Assembly (NCBI RefSeq): GCF_004335015.1
Contig: NZ_RQRU01000001.1
Location: 682,001-746,000, forward strand
Length of the DNA stretch: 64,000 nt
Reading direction: 5' to 3'
From: Psychrobacter pygoscelis
Lineage (GTDB): Bacteria; Pseudomonadota; Gammaproteobacteria; Pseudomonadales; Moraxellaceae
Under the pieces are notes generated by a model that saw only the letters and a list, made by a program, of their open reading frames with translations, made no database searches and was not told the origin of the DNA. The position numbers were made by a program, and so were the translations under genes. Shown here in pieces: positions 16,657 to 25,162 of the stretch (positions are counted from its first letter, which is position 1; each line of letters opens with the position of its first letter).

Positions 16657-18147
16657 TTAACCGAAGTTAATACCCTGTGCCAATGGCAACTCAGTTGAGT
16701 AGTTGATCGTATTGGTCTGACGACGCATGTAGTTTTTCCAAGCATCCGAGCCTGACTCACGGCCGCCGCCTGTTTCTTTTTCGCCGCCGAATGCACCACC
16801 AATCTCAGCACCACTGGTACCAATATTGACGTTGGCAATACCGCAGTCACTACCACGAGCGCTTAAGAATAGCTCAGCTTCTCGCAAGTCATTAGTGAAT
16901 ACGCAAGAAGACAGGCCTTGTGGCACATCGTTTTGCAGCTCTAACGCTTCATCAAACTCTTTGTAAGTCATAACATACAAGATAGGTGCGAAAGTCTCGT
17001 TACGAACCACATCGTTTTGCTCTTCCATCTCAACGATAGCAGGCGTGACGTAATAAGCATTTGGATACTTATCTTGTAAGACACGCTCACCTCCGGTAAC
17101 TATACCGCCAGCAGCACGCGCTTTACTCAAGGCATCTTGCATATTATTAAAGCTGTCTTCGTCAATTAGAGGGCCGACTAAGTTGCCTTCTAACGGATGA
17201 CCAATGCTCACAGTTGAGTAAGCGGCTTTTACGCGGGGCAAGATGTCGTCTTTCACAGATTCGTGGACGAATAGACGGCGTAGTGTGGTGCAGCGCTGAC
17301 CGGCTGTTCCCACAGCAGAGAATAGAATGCCGCGTAGGGCTAGGTCTAAATCGGCACTTGGCGTTAGAATCATGGCATTGTTACCACCTAGCTCTAGTAG
17401 AGACTTGCCAAAGCGCTCAGCAACTTTAGGCCCTACGATTCTGCCCATACGGGTGCTACCTGTAGCGCTGACCAATGCCACATCTTTGTGCTCGACCAAG
17501 GCGTTACCGACATTAGCCTCACCCAATAAGACTTGAGACAGATTAGCAGGGGCAACGCCGAATTTAGCTAAGGCTTTTTCAAACAGCGCTTGGCAAGCAA
17601 GAGCGGTTAGCGGGGTTTTTTCTGAAGGTTTCCAGATCACTGGGTTACCACAAACTAGAGCCAGTGCAGTATTCCATGACCAAACGGCGACTGGGAAGTT
17701 GAAGGCAGAGATTACTGCGATAACGCCTAGTGGCTGCCAAGTTTCGCGCATGTGGTGGCCAGGACGCTCTGAGGCGATAGTTAGGCCATAAAGCTGACGA
17801 GACAGACCCACGGCAAAGTCACAGATATCGATCATCTCTTGGACTTCACCCAGACCTTCTTCTTTGATTTTACCGGCCTCGAGAGAGACTAGAGCACCTA
17901 GATCTTCTTTATGCTCACGGAGCACTTCGCCCAAAATACGGACCAATTCACCACGCTTAGGAGCGGGCACTGTACGCCATTCTTTGAAGGCTTGTTTAGC
18001 ATTTTGTATTTGTGTGTCAACATCGCTTACTTGATGCAAAGCGACCTTACCGATGACTTCACCATCGATAGGACTGTGGACTGCGAAATCACCTGCTTGG
18101 TACTGGCTCTCATCGACGCCCATAGCTGACATATATTGCTTAATCAT
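16657..18147 (-). CDS. amaB: Alpha-aminoadipate-semialdehyde dehydrogenase (ALDH7 family)
   Basis: 496-aa NAD-dependent aldehyde dehydrogenase. The ATG at 18147 is fixed by AGGAG (18153-18157). Catalytic Cys286 sits in GTAGQRCTTLRR, general base Glu252 in LELGGNN, and the oxyanion Asn150 in FNFP. The C-terminal GGEKETGGGRESGSDAWK and INYSTELPLAQGI are diagnostic of the ALDH7 (antiquitin) group, whose members oxidise L-2-aminoadipate 6-semialdehyde to L-2-aminoadipate. Pseudomonas AmaB is the counterpart in the pipecolate route of lysine breakdown. The neighbouring HglS, aminotransferase and pipecolate-oxidase genes support this specific substrate. Complete, with no odd features. Confidence 0.9.
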   Translation of the reverse strand: MIKQYMSAMGVDESQYQAGDFAVHSPIDGEVIGKVALHQVSDVDTQIQNAKQAFKEWRTVPAPKRGELVRILGEVLREHKEDLGALVSLEAGKIKEEGLGEVQEMIDICDFAVGLSRQLYGLTIASERPGHHMRETWQPLGVIAVISAFNFPVAVWSWNTALALVCGNPVIWKPSEKTPLTALACQALFEKALAKFGVAPANLSQVLLGEANVGNALVEHKDVALVSATGSTRMGRIVGPKVAERFGKSLLELGGNNAMILTPSADLDLALRGILFSAVGTAGQRCTTLRRLFVHESVKDDILPRVKAAYSTVSIGHPLEGNLVGPLIDEDSFNNMQDALSKARAAGGIVTGGERVLQDKYPNAYYVTPAIVEMEEQNDVVRNETFAPILYVMTYKEFDEALELQNDVPQGLSSCVFTNDLREAELFLSARGSDCGIANVNIGTSGAEIGGAFGGEKETGGGRESGSDAWKNYMRRQTNTINYSTELPLAQGINFG

Positions 18148-18316
18148 ACTGACTCCTTTGTATAGTATTTCATTACGTCCGTGCAGATCTACTAAAGTAC
18201 TCTGCTGCCGCGTAAGTTGCAAAATAATAAATTTCTTGCTGTCATTCGTTTTTGGAATGGCACATTAAACCTAGGGGATTAAATGCTCATTAATTACAGT
18301 CTTAAGCAGCCTTTAG

Positions 18317-19735
18317 CTATGCTGCCTGTTGTAGCGCCGCCAGACAGGCCTGTAGGCTTTCCTCTTGTCTTTGCGCATAAAGTGCTAGCTCATCTTGCAC
18401 ACTCTCCCCTAAAGCCTGCTCAAACTCTTGCTGATTAGACTGTCCATCATAGCTACTTGCGGTGTCGCTGTGTAGATTGGATTGGAAAATACCGGCAGCA
18501 CTTACGGGCAGAAAGTCTTCATAAACAATCGGCTCGATACGAATGACATCTTGCTCAATGAGCTGCTGTAAGTTACTGGTGGAGATATCTATCTCTGTTA
18601 AATTTGAAGAGCATGTCTCATTCGGTTGATAATGGAAATAAGCCAGCTGCTCATCATGCAAGGTTTGATAGTCGTCTGGAAAAGCAGCAAAAGACTCGCT
18701 TAACAATTGGTAATACTGCTCGGCATTGCTTTCATTCGGTGTTCCGCCTAACTTCTCACGAGCTTCGTTAAGCAATTGATCATACAAGGCCCGGCCTTTC
18801 GGGGTTAACGCGACCCCGCGCTGCTCAATCTCACCGAAGCGCGCAGTATGGTGACCTGATTGATATTGACCATCAGCACCTCTAAAACTCACCGGCTCTT
18901 CTAACGCTTTAAAACTGGTCTGGCGTAGCAGAATAGGACAGTTACGCCGTGGCGGTCCTTCAATAATAGCCTTTGGTGGAATACCACGACTCTGCATGCC
19001 TTGCTGTACCGCATCAATATCTAGCGTCCGCGGAGTCAAGTGATTAATATGCGGCCCTTTAAACCCGACCACATCAGCAATTAATTGATGCTGACTTGCC
19101 AGCTGCTGATACATATCTTTGGCTATGGGCGACTGCTCATGCCAACGGAAAGTCTCTAACGCCTCTTGGACAAATTGCTCGCCCTGCTCTTTAGTTAGAC
19201 CGCCCTCATTTTCATAAGCTTCGATTAGTCTGACCACGCCATCGGTAAAGATATTACGAGCATCCAAAGCGGATTGAGCTTGCTGCTTAAGCGTCTCATC
19301 ATCGATTAAGTCTAAGCGCAGTAATGAGGTGAATACACGAAACGGGCTATTATTTAATGACTCGGTGTCAATGGCACGAAATGCCGTAGAATGTACTGGT
19401 ACGCCTGCAGGCGCTAGGTCATAGTAGCCCACCGGTTGCATACCCATGACTGCGAATAGTCGACGCATCATCGTAAGCTCTGCCGCAGTTCCTAAGCGAA
19501 TTGCGCCATGACGTTCCATATTCAGTCTATCCATTTCACCCGTATGCTTTAGTTGCTTTGCAATCTCAGGTTGCTGGGCCAATACCTTTTCATTGACCTC
19601 AGCAACGAGTTCCATCAGCTCGGTATAGAGCGGCACTTCGGTTTGGTACATTTTGGACATGGCGAGTGAAAAGCTATGACGGATAGCATCGCTGCTCATA
19701 AAGCCTTGGTTTGAGTTTGATTGCTCTGAACTCAC
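18317..19735 (-). CDS. hglS: 2-oxoadipate dioxygenase/decarboxylase (HglS, DUF1338)
   Basis: 472-aa iron(II) enzyme of the YdcJ/DUF1338 group, which converts 2-oxoadipate with O2 to D-2-hydroxyglutarate and CO2 in bacterial lysine catabolism. Candidate metal ligands are His76 (MERHGAIRLG), His232 (HINHLTPR) and Glu302 (FGEIEQRGVALTPKG). Their spacing agrees with what I recall for the Pseudomonas putida enzyme. Arg80 in the RLG segment would bind the substrate carboxylate. The C-terminal ~70 residues (Gln/Glu-rich, ending LQACLAALQQAA) are less conserved. It stands between the ALDH7 gene and the class III aminotransferase, which would supply 2-oxoadipate. Family assignment is firm and the role is well supported by neighbours. 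Confidence 0.9.
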   Translation of the reverse strand: MSSEQSNSNQGFMSSDAIRHSFSLAMSKMYQTEVPLYTELMELVAEVNEKVLAQQPEIAKQLKHTGEMDRLNMERHGAIRLGTAAELTMMRRLFAVMGMQPVGYYDLAPAGVPVHSTAFRAIDTESLNNSPFRVFTSLLRLDLIDDETLKQQAQSALDARNIFTDGVVRLIEAYENEGGLTKEQGEQFVQEALETFRWHEQSPIAKDMYQQLASQHQLIADVVGFKGPHINHLTPRTLDIDAVQQGMQSRGIPPKAIIEGPPRRNCPILLRQTSFKALEEPVSFRGADGQYQSGHHTARFGEIEQRGVALTPKGRALYDQLLNEAREKLGGTPNESNAEQYYQLLSESFAAFPDDYQTLHDEQLAYFHYQPNETCSSNLTEIDISTSNLQQLIEQDVIRIEPIVYEDFLPVSAAGIFQSNLHSDTASSYDGQSNQQEFEQALGESVQDELALYAQRQEESLQACLAALQQAA

Positions 19736-19801
19736 AGTGATTCCCCTTAAATTGGTTTAAATAACAAAGCTAATAAACAAAAATAGTTAATGGATTGATC
19801 G

Positions 19802-21070
19802 CTAACTAGGCAGCTCGTCAGGAATAGAGGCTAAGATGCCCTTTAAGATAGTGAGGCCCTCTTGCAGGGTCTCAGGCTCAATCGTTACCGGCGGTAATAA
19901 GCGGATAATATGGCGGTATTTACCACTAGGCATTAACAGCAAGCCCTGCTTACGACCCTCTGCTAAGATATAAGCCATCACGCTCGGATGTGTCCCATGA
20001 TAAGGGTGGCGTAGCTCGATACCACGCATAGCACCGATACCAGTTAGGCCGTGAAGCCAAGGCGTCAGACCCTCTTGCTGCCATTGCTCAATTGTGGTTT
20101 TAATCGTCTGTTGATAGTGTTTTGCGGAGACCCAAACGGTGTCTTCCGACATGATATCGAGGGTTGCATTAGCCGCAGCGCAAGCCACTGGGTTGCCCGA
20201 ATAAGTGCCACCCAAACTGCCTTTTGGTAGATCGTTCATTACGCTGCTTTTACCAATCACTGCACCCAGTGGTAGGCCACCAGCAATGCTCTTACCTAGC
20301 AGAATCATGTCTGGCTCGATACCCAAATGCTTGAACGCAAACGGGATACCGGTACGACCAAAACCTGACTGAATCTCATCCATAATCAGCAAAATGCCGT
20401 TATCATCACAGAACTTACGCAGATATTGAGCAAACTTTGGCGACATTAGTTGAAAGCCGCCCTCACCCTGTACAGGTTCAGCGATGATAGCGCCTATGTT
20501 ATTAATATCAGTTTCGACTTCACACAGGCGCGACAAAGCATCAATGGCGTACTGATCACTAATACCATTATCAGGGCTAGGAAAAGGGATATGATAGACA
20601 CTGCCTGCGAGAGGACCAAGGCCGCGCTTATAAGGGGCAACTTTACCGTTAAGATTAACAGCCGCAAGGGTACGGCCGTGAAAGCCGCCATCAAATGCGA
20701 TAACACCGACTCGGCCAGTCTTTATACGGGCGATTTTAATCGCATTTTCGGTAGCTTCTGCGCCGCAGTTGGTCAGCATGCCTGCCAGCTCGCCTTCGAT
20801 AGGTATCAGATCGCAAAGTCTGGGCATTAGGGTCTGATAAGGCAGGTGACCGGCCGCGTTGTAAGCGTAATGAATGAGGTTTTGTGATTGCTCGACGATA
20901 GCGTCGACGATATGGGGGTGACAATGGCCAAAGTTTAAGACGCCGATACCGCCAACGAAATCAATATAGCGCTTGCCGTCGGTATCCCAAACCTGTGCGT
21001 TTTTGCCCTTACTTAGTGTCACTGGATGCACCATCGTAAATGCATCGGTAACGTTATACATCGAATCCAT
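19802..21070 (-). CDS. Class III aminotransferase, probable 2-aminoadipate aminotransferase (GabT-like)
   Basis: 422-aa PLP enzyme of the ornithine/4-aminobutyrate aminotransferase fold. Visible sites: the phosphate-binding NCGAEATENAIK (101-112), FDGGFHGRT (127-134), the DEIQSGFGRTG segment (231-241) with the PLP-nitrogen Asp, and the Schiff-base lysine Lys260 in ILLGKSIAGGLPLGA. GabT-like sequences accept several omega- and alpha-amino acids. Next to hglS and the ALDH7 gene, conversion of L-2-aminoadipate to 2-oxoadipate is the fitting step, as reported for a GabT-like enzyme in P. putida. 4-Aminobutyrate or 5-aminovalerate activity remains possible. It is the first gene of the minus-strand block, 66 bp before hglS. 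Confidence 0.85.
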   Translation of the reverse strand: MDSMYNVTDAFTMVHPVTLSKGKNAQVWDTDGKRYIDFVGGIGVLNFGHCHPHIVDAIVEQSQNLIHYAYNAAGHLPYQTLMPRLCDLIPIEGELAGMLTNCGAEATENAIKIARIKTGRVGVIAFDGGFHGRTLAAVNLNGKVAPYKRGLGPLAGSVYHIPFPSPDNGISDQYAIDALSRLCEVETDINNIGAIIAEPVQGEGGFQLMSPKFAQYLRKFCDDNGILLIMDEIQSGFGRTGIPFAFKHLGIEPDMILLGKSIAGGLPLGAVIGKSSVMNDLPKGSLGGTYSGNPVACAAANATLDIMSEDTVWVSAKHYQQTIKTTIEQWQQEGLTPWLHGLTGIGAMRGIELRHPYHGTHPSVMAYILAEGRKQGLLLMPSGKYRHIIRLLPPVTIEPETLQEGLTILKGILASIPDELPS

Positions 21071-21640
21071 GAATGTCTCTCATCTTCCTTGAGTTAGACG
21101 CTCATTTCAACAAAATCGCTGGAGTTGAGCAAACGAATTATAGTTGGTCAGGCATTCCTTTTTGTCATTACTAATGTTTTATTCTTATCTTGATACCGTA
21201 TATTTTTATTAGACTAATTCACGTTAAACTACCTTAAATGCAGAGCGGCAGGGATGATTTATACAGCTTCAACCCTAATATAATTTCTAACAAGTAGCTT
21301 TTTAGCAGTCACTCTATTAGCGTGTCTATTTTATCGTTAGCTAGCTATAATAGTCAGTCCTATTTAAAATCACTACGTAAAATAGTCATTAGTATAACTT
21401 TATAGTCTAAAAGTCATAAGAGGGCTGAGGTGGACGTAAACTTATCCCAACCACTGTATGACAGATCTAAAAGGGACTGACTATATAGATTCATTATTTT
21501 CACATCAGCTTAAATCATATCATTGCTAGCTCAGACTAAGTTGCACCATAGTATCTATTAAAAAACACTCTTATAAGATGAGTCAATATCATACTTGCCT
21601 TAGCTCTCAATACCTTAGCATTTACAACGCTACAGCTTGG
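21071..21640. other. Promoter region of the lysine-catabolism block
   Basis: 570 bp without coding frames between the end of the LysR gene and the first enzyme gene, both on the minus strand. It must contain the promoter of the block and the LysR binding site, but no T-N11-A dyad could be singled out with confidence. Confidence 0.4.
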
Positions 21641-22630
21641 TTAACCGTCTTTTCCAAGCTTTGACTCAGCGATTAAGCCTAGTGGGGCTTCACTCTGGTA
21701 AGCAGCTCTTAAATACTTTGCTATCCACTCTTGTACTACCTTAACCTTATGTGAGCTTTCCATCGATAAAGGATACGACATATAGTATGCGCCTCTGCCT
21801 TTGGCCATATAATCCCAAGCACTAACTAACTCACCTGAACGAAGCTCAGGCTCTACCAATCGTAATGGTACTAAGGCAATCCCGTAACCAAGTAATGCTG
21901 CTGAGATACATGCATAGAAAGTATCAAACCTTGGTCCAACAAAAGTTCTATCTACGTGAATTGATTGTTGCTTGAAATACTCATACCAAGCACTGGGCCG
22001 TGAGCTTAAGTGCAGTAAGACACAGCTATCTAATAATTCAGGACCTACTCGTAAATCAGTAATCGACAAATGATGAGATAGGTAATTGGGATGACAAACC
22101 GCCACACAGTTTTCATCAAAAAGCTTGATGGACTTCATTCCAGACCAGATACCATCGCCATATAAAAAGGCTATATCTACTTTATAGTCCTCAGAGAAAA
22201 AAGGTCCAACTTGTTCTTTAATATTCAAATAAATATTAGGATATGTCTGACCGAAGCCACTCATCGCAGGCAAGAGCCAACGCGCACAAAAAGTTGGGTG
22301 AGAAATAATATTTAAGGTCTCTATATTACTATTATGCGACATGAGATTGGTCGTCGCAGTCTCTATGTGCTTAAGGATACTGAGTACTTCCACATAGTAA
22401 GCTTTACCTGCGGGCGTCAGTGAAATTCGTTGCGATGTTCGATAAAATAAAGAGATATTCAACATCTCCTCAAGTTGGGCAACTTGTTTACTGACGGCAC
22501 TTTGAGTCATATGTAACTCCTGAGCGGCAAGCGTAAAACTCAAGTGCCTCGCTGCTGTCTCAAAGCATTGTAAAGCGGTAGTAGAGGGGTATTTTCTAAA
22601 AGAAAGCTTGTTTTCAGCAGTGGTATTCAT
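21641..22630 (-). CDS. LysR-family transcriptional regulator (GcvA-like)
   Basis: 329-aa regulator. The winged helix-turn-helix is at about 15-75 (ALQCFETAARHLSFTLAAQELHMTQSAVSKQVAQLEE), followed by a linker helix and a periplasmic-binding-protein-type effector domain from about 105 (NIISHPTFCARWLLPAMSGF). The sequence is closest in style to the GcvA/AmpR branch. It is on the same strand as, and upstream of, the lysine-catabolism block, and divergent from the PaoABC-like operon. It could control either; a lysine-pathway metabolite as inducer is a guess. Full length for the family. Confidence 0.9.
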   Translation of the reverse strand: MNTTAENKLSFRKYPSTTALQCFETAARHLSFTLAAQELHMTQSAVSKQVAQLEEMLNISLFYRTSQRISLTPAGKAYYVEVLSILKHIETATTNLMSHNSNIETLNIISHPTFCARWLLPAMSGFGQTYPNIYLNIKEQVGPFFSEDYKVDIAFLYGDGIWSGMKSIKLFDENCVAVCHPNYLSHHLSITDLRVGPELLDSCVLLHLSSRPSAWYEYFKQQSIHVDRTFVGPRFDTFYACISAALLGYGIALVPLRLVEPELRSGELVSAWDYMAKGRGAYYMSYPLSMESSHKVKVVQEWIAKYLRAAYQSEAPLGLIAESKLGKDG

Positions 22631-23370
22631 AGTGACTATAAAATAAGGGAGGTTATTAACGCATTATACATAGGATTAAGTTGAATCTGAGTTGATTAAT
22701 AGCGAAACAATTGCAATTAGACATTAAAGTTAGATAACGATACATTTTAAGATAAACAAAATCTACCTACTAACCCTCTGATAAAAATGATATTTAACGC
22801 GAACTTTAATAATAAAATCAATATAAATCATAAACTTAAAATACAAGCTAACCATGAGGCAATAAAGGTAACTTAATCGTTACGTTTATACTGTCATTTG
22901 GGGGTCGTGTTCCTACTCAAGACTAACTATAATTTTTGTTTAACTTAGCTGAGGCTCTGTGACATCTTTTTGTTCAATTTTCAGCACACTTTTTGTCAAC
23001 AATATCATTAACTTCTATAAAAATTTTAAGTTTACCGCTATAGGCAATCCAATCAAGTTTTGGCACAGAGTCACTGTATATAAGTCTACCCCGCCTTAAG
23101 TCTGTCATGACCTCTAGCCAAAATTTTTATCTCAGTAATTTGATACGTAGCAGCTTTAAACAGCTCTGACCTTCCTATTAACCAACCCCATGCATTTATA
23201 CTCTTCATTAAAATCACACCTAATATAGTGAGGCGATACCAATTAGAACTTTCTAACTTATTAACGCCCTATGAGAAAGCTTTTGCTAACTCGAAACAAG
23301 CTCTCGTCATATATAGGCATAACAACTTAACTTTATCGACCTTCTTTTCACTTGCCAGCGAGCCGCCAGC
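22631..23370. other. Divergent promoter region between the LysR gene and the Pao-like operon
   Basis: About 740 bp of AT-rich DNA without a supported gene. A 62-codon frame over its end overlaps the next gene in another frame and has no ribosome site, so it is not called. The promoters for both divergent units must lie here. No clear operator was recognised. Confidence 0.4.
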
Positions 23371-24096
23371 ATGCCAAATATTACCTTATCTATCAATCAG
23401 CAGTCCTATATGCTGACTGATCTTGACCCCCGAACTACCTTACTTGACGTCTGCCGTCATCATCTGCAACTTACTGGATCCAAAAAAGGCTGTGATCACG
23501 GCCAATGCGGTGCTTGTACTATGCTTGTCAATGGTCAGCGTATCAACTCCTGCCTTGCCCTTGCCGTGATGCATGAAGGTGATGAGATTACGACCATTGA
23601 AGGCATTGGTACGCCAAATTCTCTGTCAGACTTACAGCAAGCCTTTATCGATAACGACGCTTTTCAATGTGGCTACTGTACCCCTGGGCAGATCTGTTCA
23701 GCGACCGCCCTATTTAATGAAATCGCGCAGCGCTGGCCAAGTCATGTCAGCTCGGACTTGACCGCGCCTGAGCTTATAGACGTGCAAGAGATTGCTGAGC
23801 GTATGAGTGGTAACATCTGCCGCTGCTCGGCCTATCCCAATATTATTAACGCGATTCAACAGGTAATTAAAGAGCGCGGCTTAACTCGCGAACTTGCCGC
23901 TCAAGGCTCAAATCATAACAGTGACAAGACGGATGGCTTAACGGGTGCGTCTAATACAACTGGCGTATCAATCTTATCCAGTCCTGAGATTTGGTCTCCA
24001 CCGCCAAGCAATATTACTCGAACTTCTGCTCAAACGGCGGAGAGTCCTAATGACGCCGCCCAAGCTCACGCTAGCCTATCGGGAGCCGCGCTATGA
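23371..24096 (+). CDS. paoA: Aldehyde oxidoreductase iron-sulfur subunit (PaoA/YagT-like), without Tat signal
   Basis: 241-aa small subunit of a xanthine-oxidase-family molybdoenzyme. An N-terminal ferredoxin-type [2Fe-2S] cluster is bound by Cys41, Cys46 and Cys49 ([11 protein letters not shown]). The second, helical [2Fe-2S] domain has CGYCTPGQ and NICRCSAY. E. coli PaoA begins with a twin-arginine signal. Here the protein starts directly with [10 protein letters not shown], and the in-frame sequence upstream meets a stop within about 50 bp, so the complex appears cytoplasmic. A Ser/Thr/Ala-rich tail of ~60 residues follows the last cluster. No clear ribosome site precedes the ATG. The stop overlaps paoB by 4 bp (ATGA). 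Confidence 0.85.
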   Translation: MPNITLSINQQSYMLTDLDPRTTLLDVCRHHLQLTGSKKGCDHGQCGACTMLVNGQRINSCLALAVMHEGDEITTIEGIGTPNSLSDLQQAFIDNDAFQCGYCTPGQICSATALFNEIAQRWPSHVSSDLTAPELIDVQEIAERMSGNICRCSAYPNIINAIQQVIKERGLTRELAAQGSNHNSDKTDGLTGASNTTGVSILSSPEIWSPPPSNITRTSAQTAESPNDAAQAHASLSGAAL

Positions 24097-25160
24097 AACC
24101 ATTTGCTTATAACCGCGCCGAGACTATCGAACAAGCCACTGATCTAGGCAGCGCTCAAAACGCAAGGTTTATCGCTGGCGGAACCAACCTTTTGGATCTC
24201 ATGAAGTTTGAGATTGAGACGCCGCTTCAGCTAGTAGATATCAGCCGATTACCTTTAGATAAAATCGAACCTACTAGCGGCGGTGGCCTGCGTATCGGCG
24301 CTATGGTAACCAACAGTGACTTAGCAGGGCATCCACAAATTCGTGCCCATTATCCGGTGTTATCGCGGGCGATTTTGGCAGGGGCTTCAGGCCAGCTGCG
24401 TAATAAAGCTTCGACTGGCGGCAACTTTTTGCAGCGCACCCGCTGTTACTACTTTTATCAGCCAGACAGCCCTTGTAATAAGCGTGAACCCGGATCAGGT
24501 TGCCCTGCTAAAGGTGGTGAGCACCGTGAGCTTGCTATCTTGGGCACTAGCGATGCTTGCATTGCCCAGCATCCCTCCGATATGGCAGTAGCCATGCGCT
24601 TACTTGATGCCGAGATAGAGACGCTATTACCCAGTGGTAATACCCGTAAACTCGCCCTTGAAGAGTTTTATTGCTTACCAGGTGATACCCCGCATATTGA
24701 GACGACACTAGAACCTGGTGAGATTATCACTCATGTAATTTTGCCGCCGCCTCTTAAAGGCATGCATACTTATGACAAGGTTCGTGACCGCGCCTCTTAT
24801 GCCTTTGCTTTGGTCTCTGTTGCCGCGGTTATCAACGCTGAAACTTCCGGTAAGTTAAATACCGTTCGTCTCGCATTCGGTGGTATCGGTGCTATGCCAT
24901 GGCGTGACAAAGGCGTTGAAGCCTTGCTAATGAGCAGTCATGGTGAGCTGACCGCCATCAACCAAGCCGTGGACAAGCTATTGGCAAGCGCCAATCCTTA
25001 TCCTAAAAATGCCTTTAAACTGTCCTTAACCCGTCGTTTAGTCACTCAGGTGATCCAGCGCGCTATCAAGGCTGCGCAATCTTCAGCAGCTACTTCTACG
25101 GATAGTCTTACTGACTTAGGCAATGTCTCGCCTGCTTCTGTCGACTCAAAGGAACAATAA
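24093..25160 (+). CDS. paoB: Aldehyde oxidoreductase FAD subunit (PaoB/YagS-like)
   Basis: 355-aa FAD-binding subunit of the molybdenum hydroxylase family. FAD-binding motifs are [13 protein letters not shown] (about 26-38) and [16 protein letters not shown]. The insert [20 protein letters not shown] with downstream [13 protein letters not shown] carries the extra cysteines that bind a [4Fe-4S] cluster in the PaoB subgroup, unlike plain XdhA/CoxM. That feature separates this operon from the true xanthine dehydrogenase at 47.8-53.2 kb. It is translationally coupled to the genes on both sides (4-bp overlap upstream, 2-bp gap downstream). Complete. Confidence 0.88.
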   Translation: MKPFAYNRAETIEQATDLGSAQNARFIAGGTNLLDLMKFEIETPLQLVDISRLPLDKIEPTSGGGLRIGAMVTNSDLAGHPQIRAHYPVLSRAILAGASGQLRNKASTGGNFLQRTRCYYFYQPDSPCNKREPGSGCPAKGGEHRELAILGTSDACIAQHPSDMAVAMRLLDAEIETLLPSGNTRKLALEEFYCLPGDTPHIETTLEPGEIITHVILPPPLKGMHTYDKVRDRASYAFALVSVAAVINAETSGKLNTVRLAFGGIGAMPWRDKGVEALLMSSHGELTAINQAVDKLLASANPYPKNAFKLSLTRRLVTQVIQRAIKAAQSSAATSTDSLTDLGNVSPASVDSKEQ

Positions 25161-25162
25161 TC

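Noticed and set aside
23228..23416. 62-codon frame overlapping the start of the PaoA-like gene
   Set aside because: Starts without a ribosome site, overlaps the gene in a different frame, and looks random in composition.
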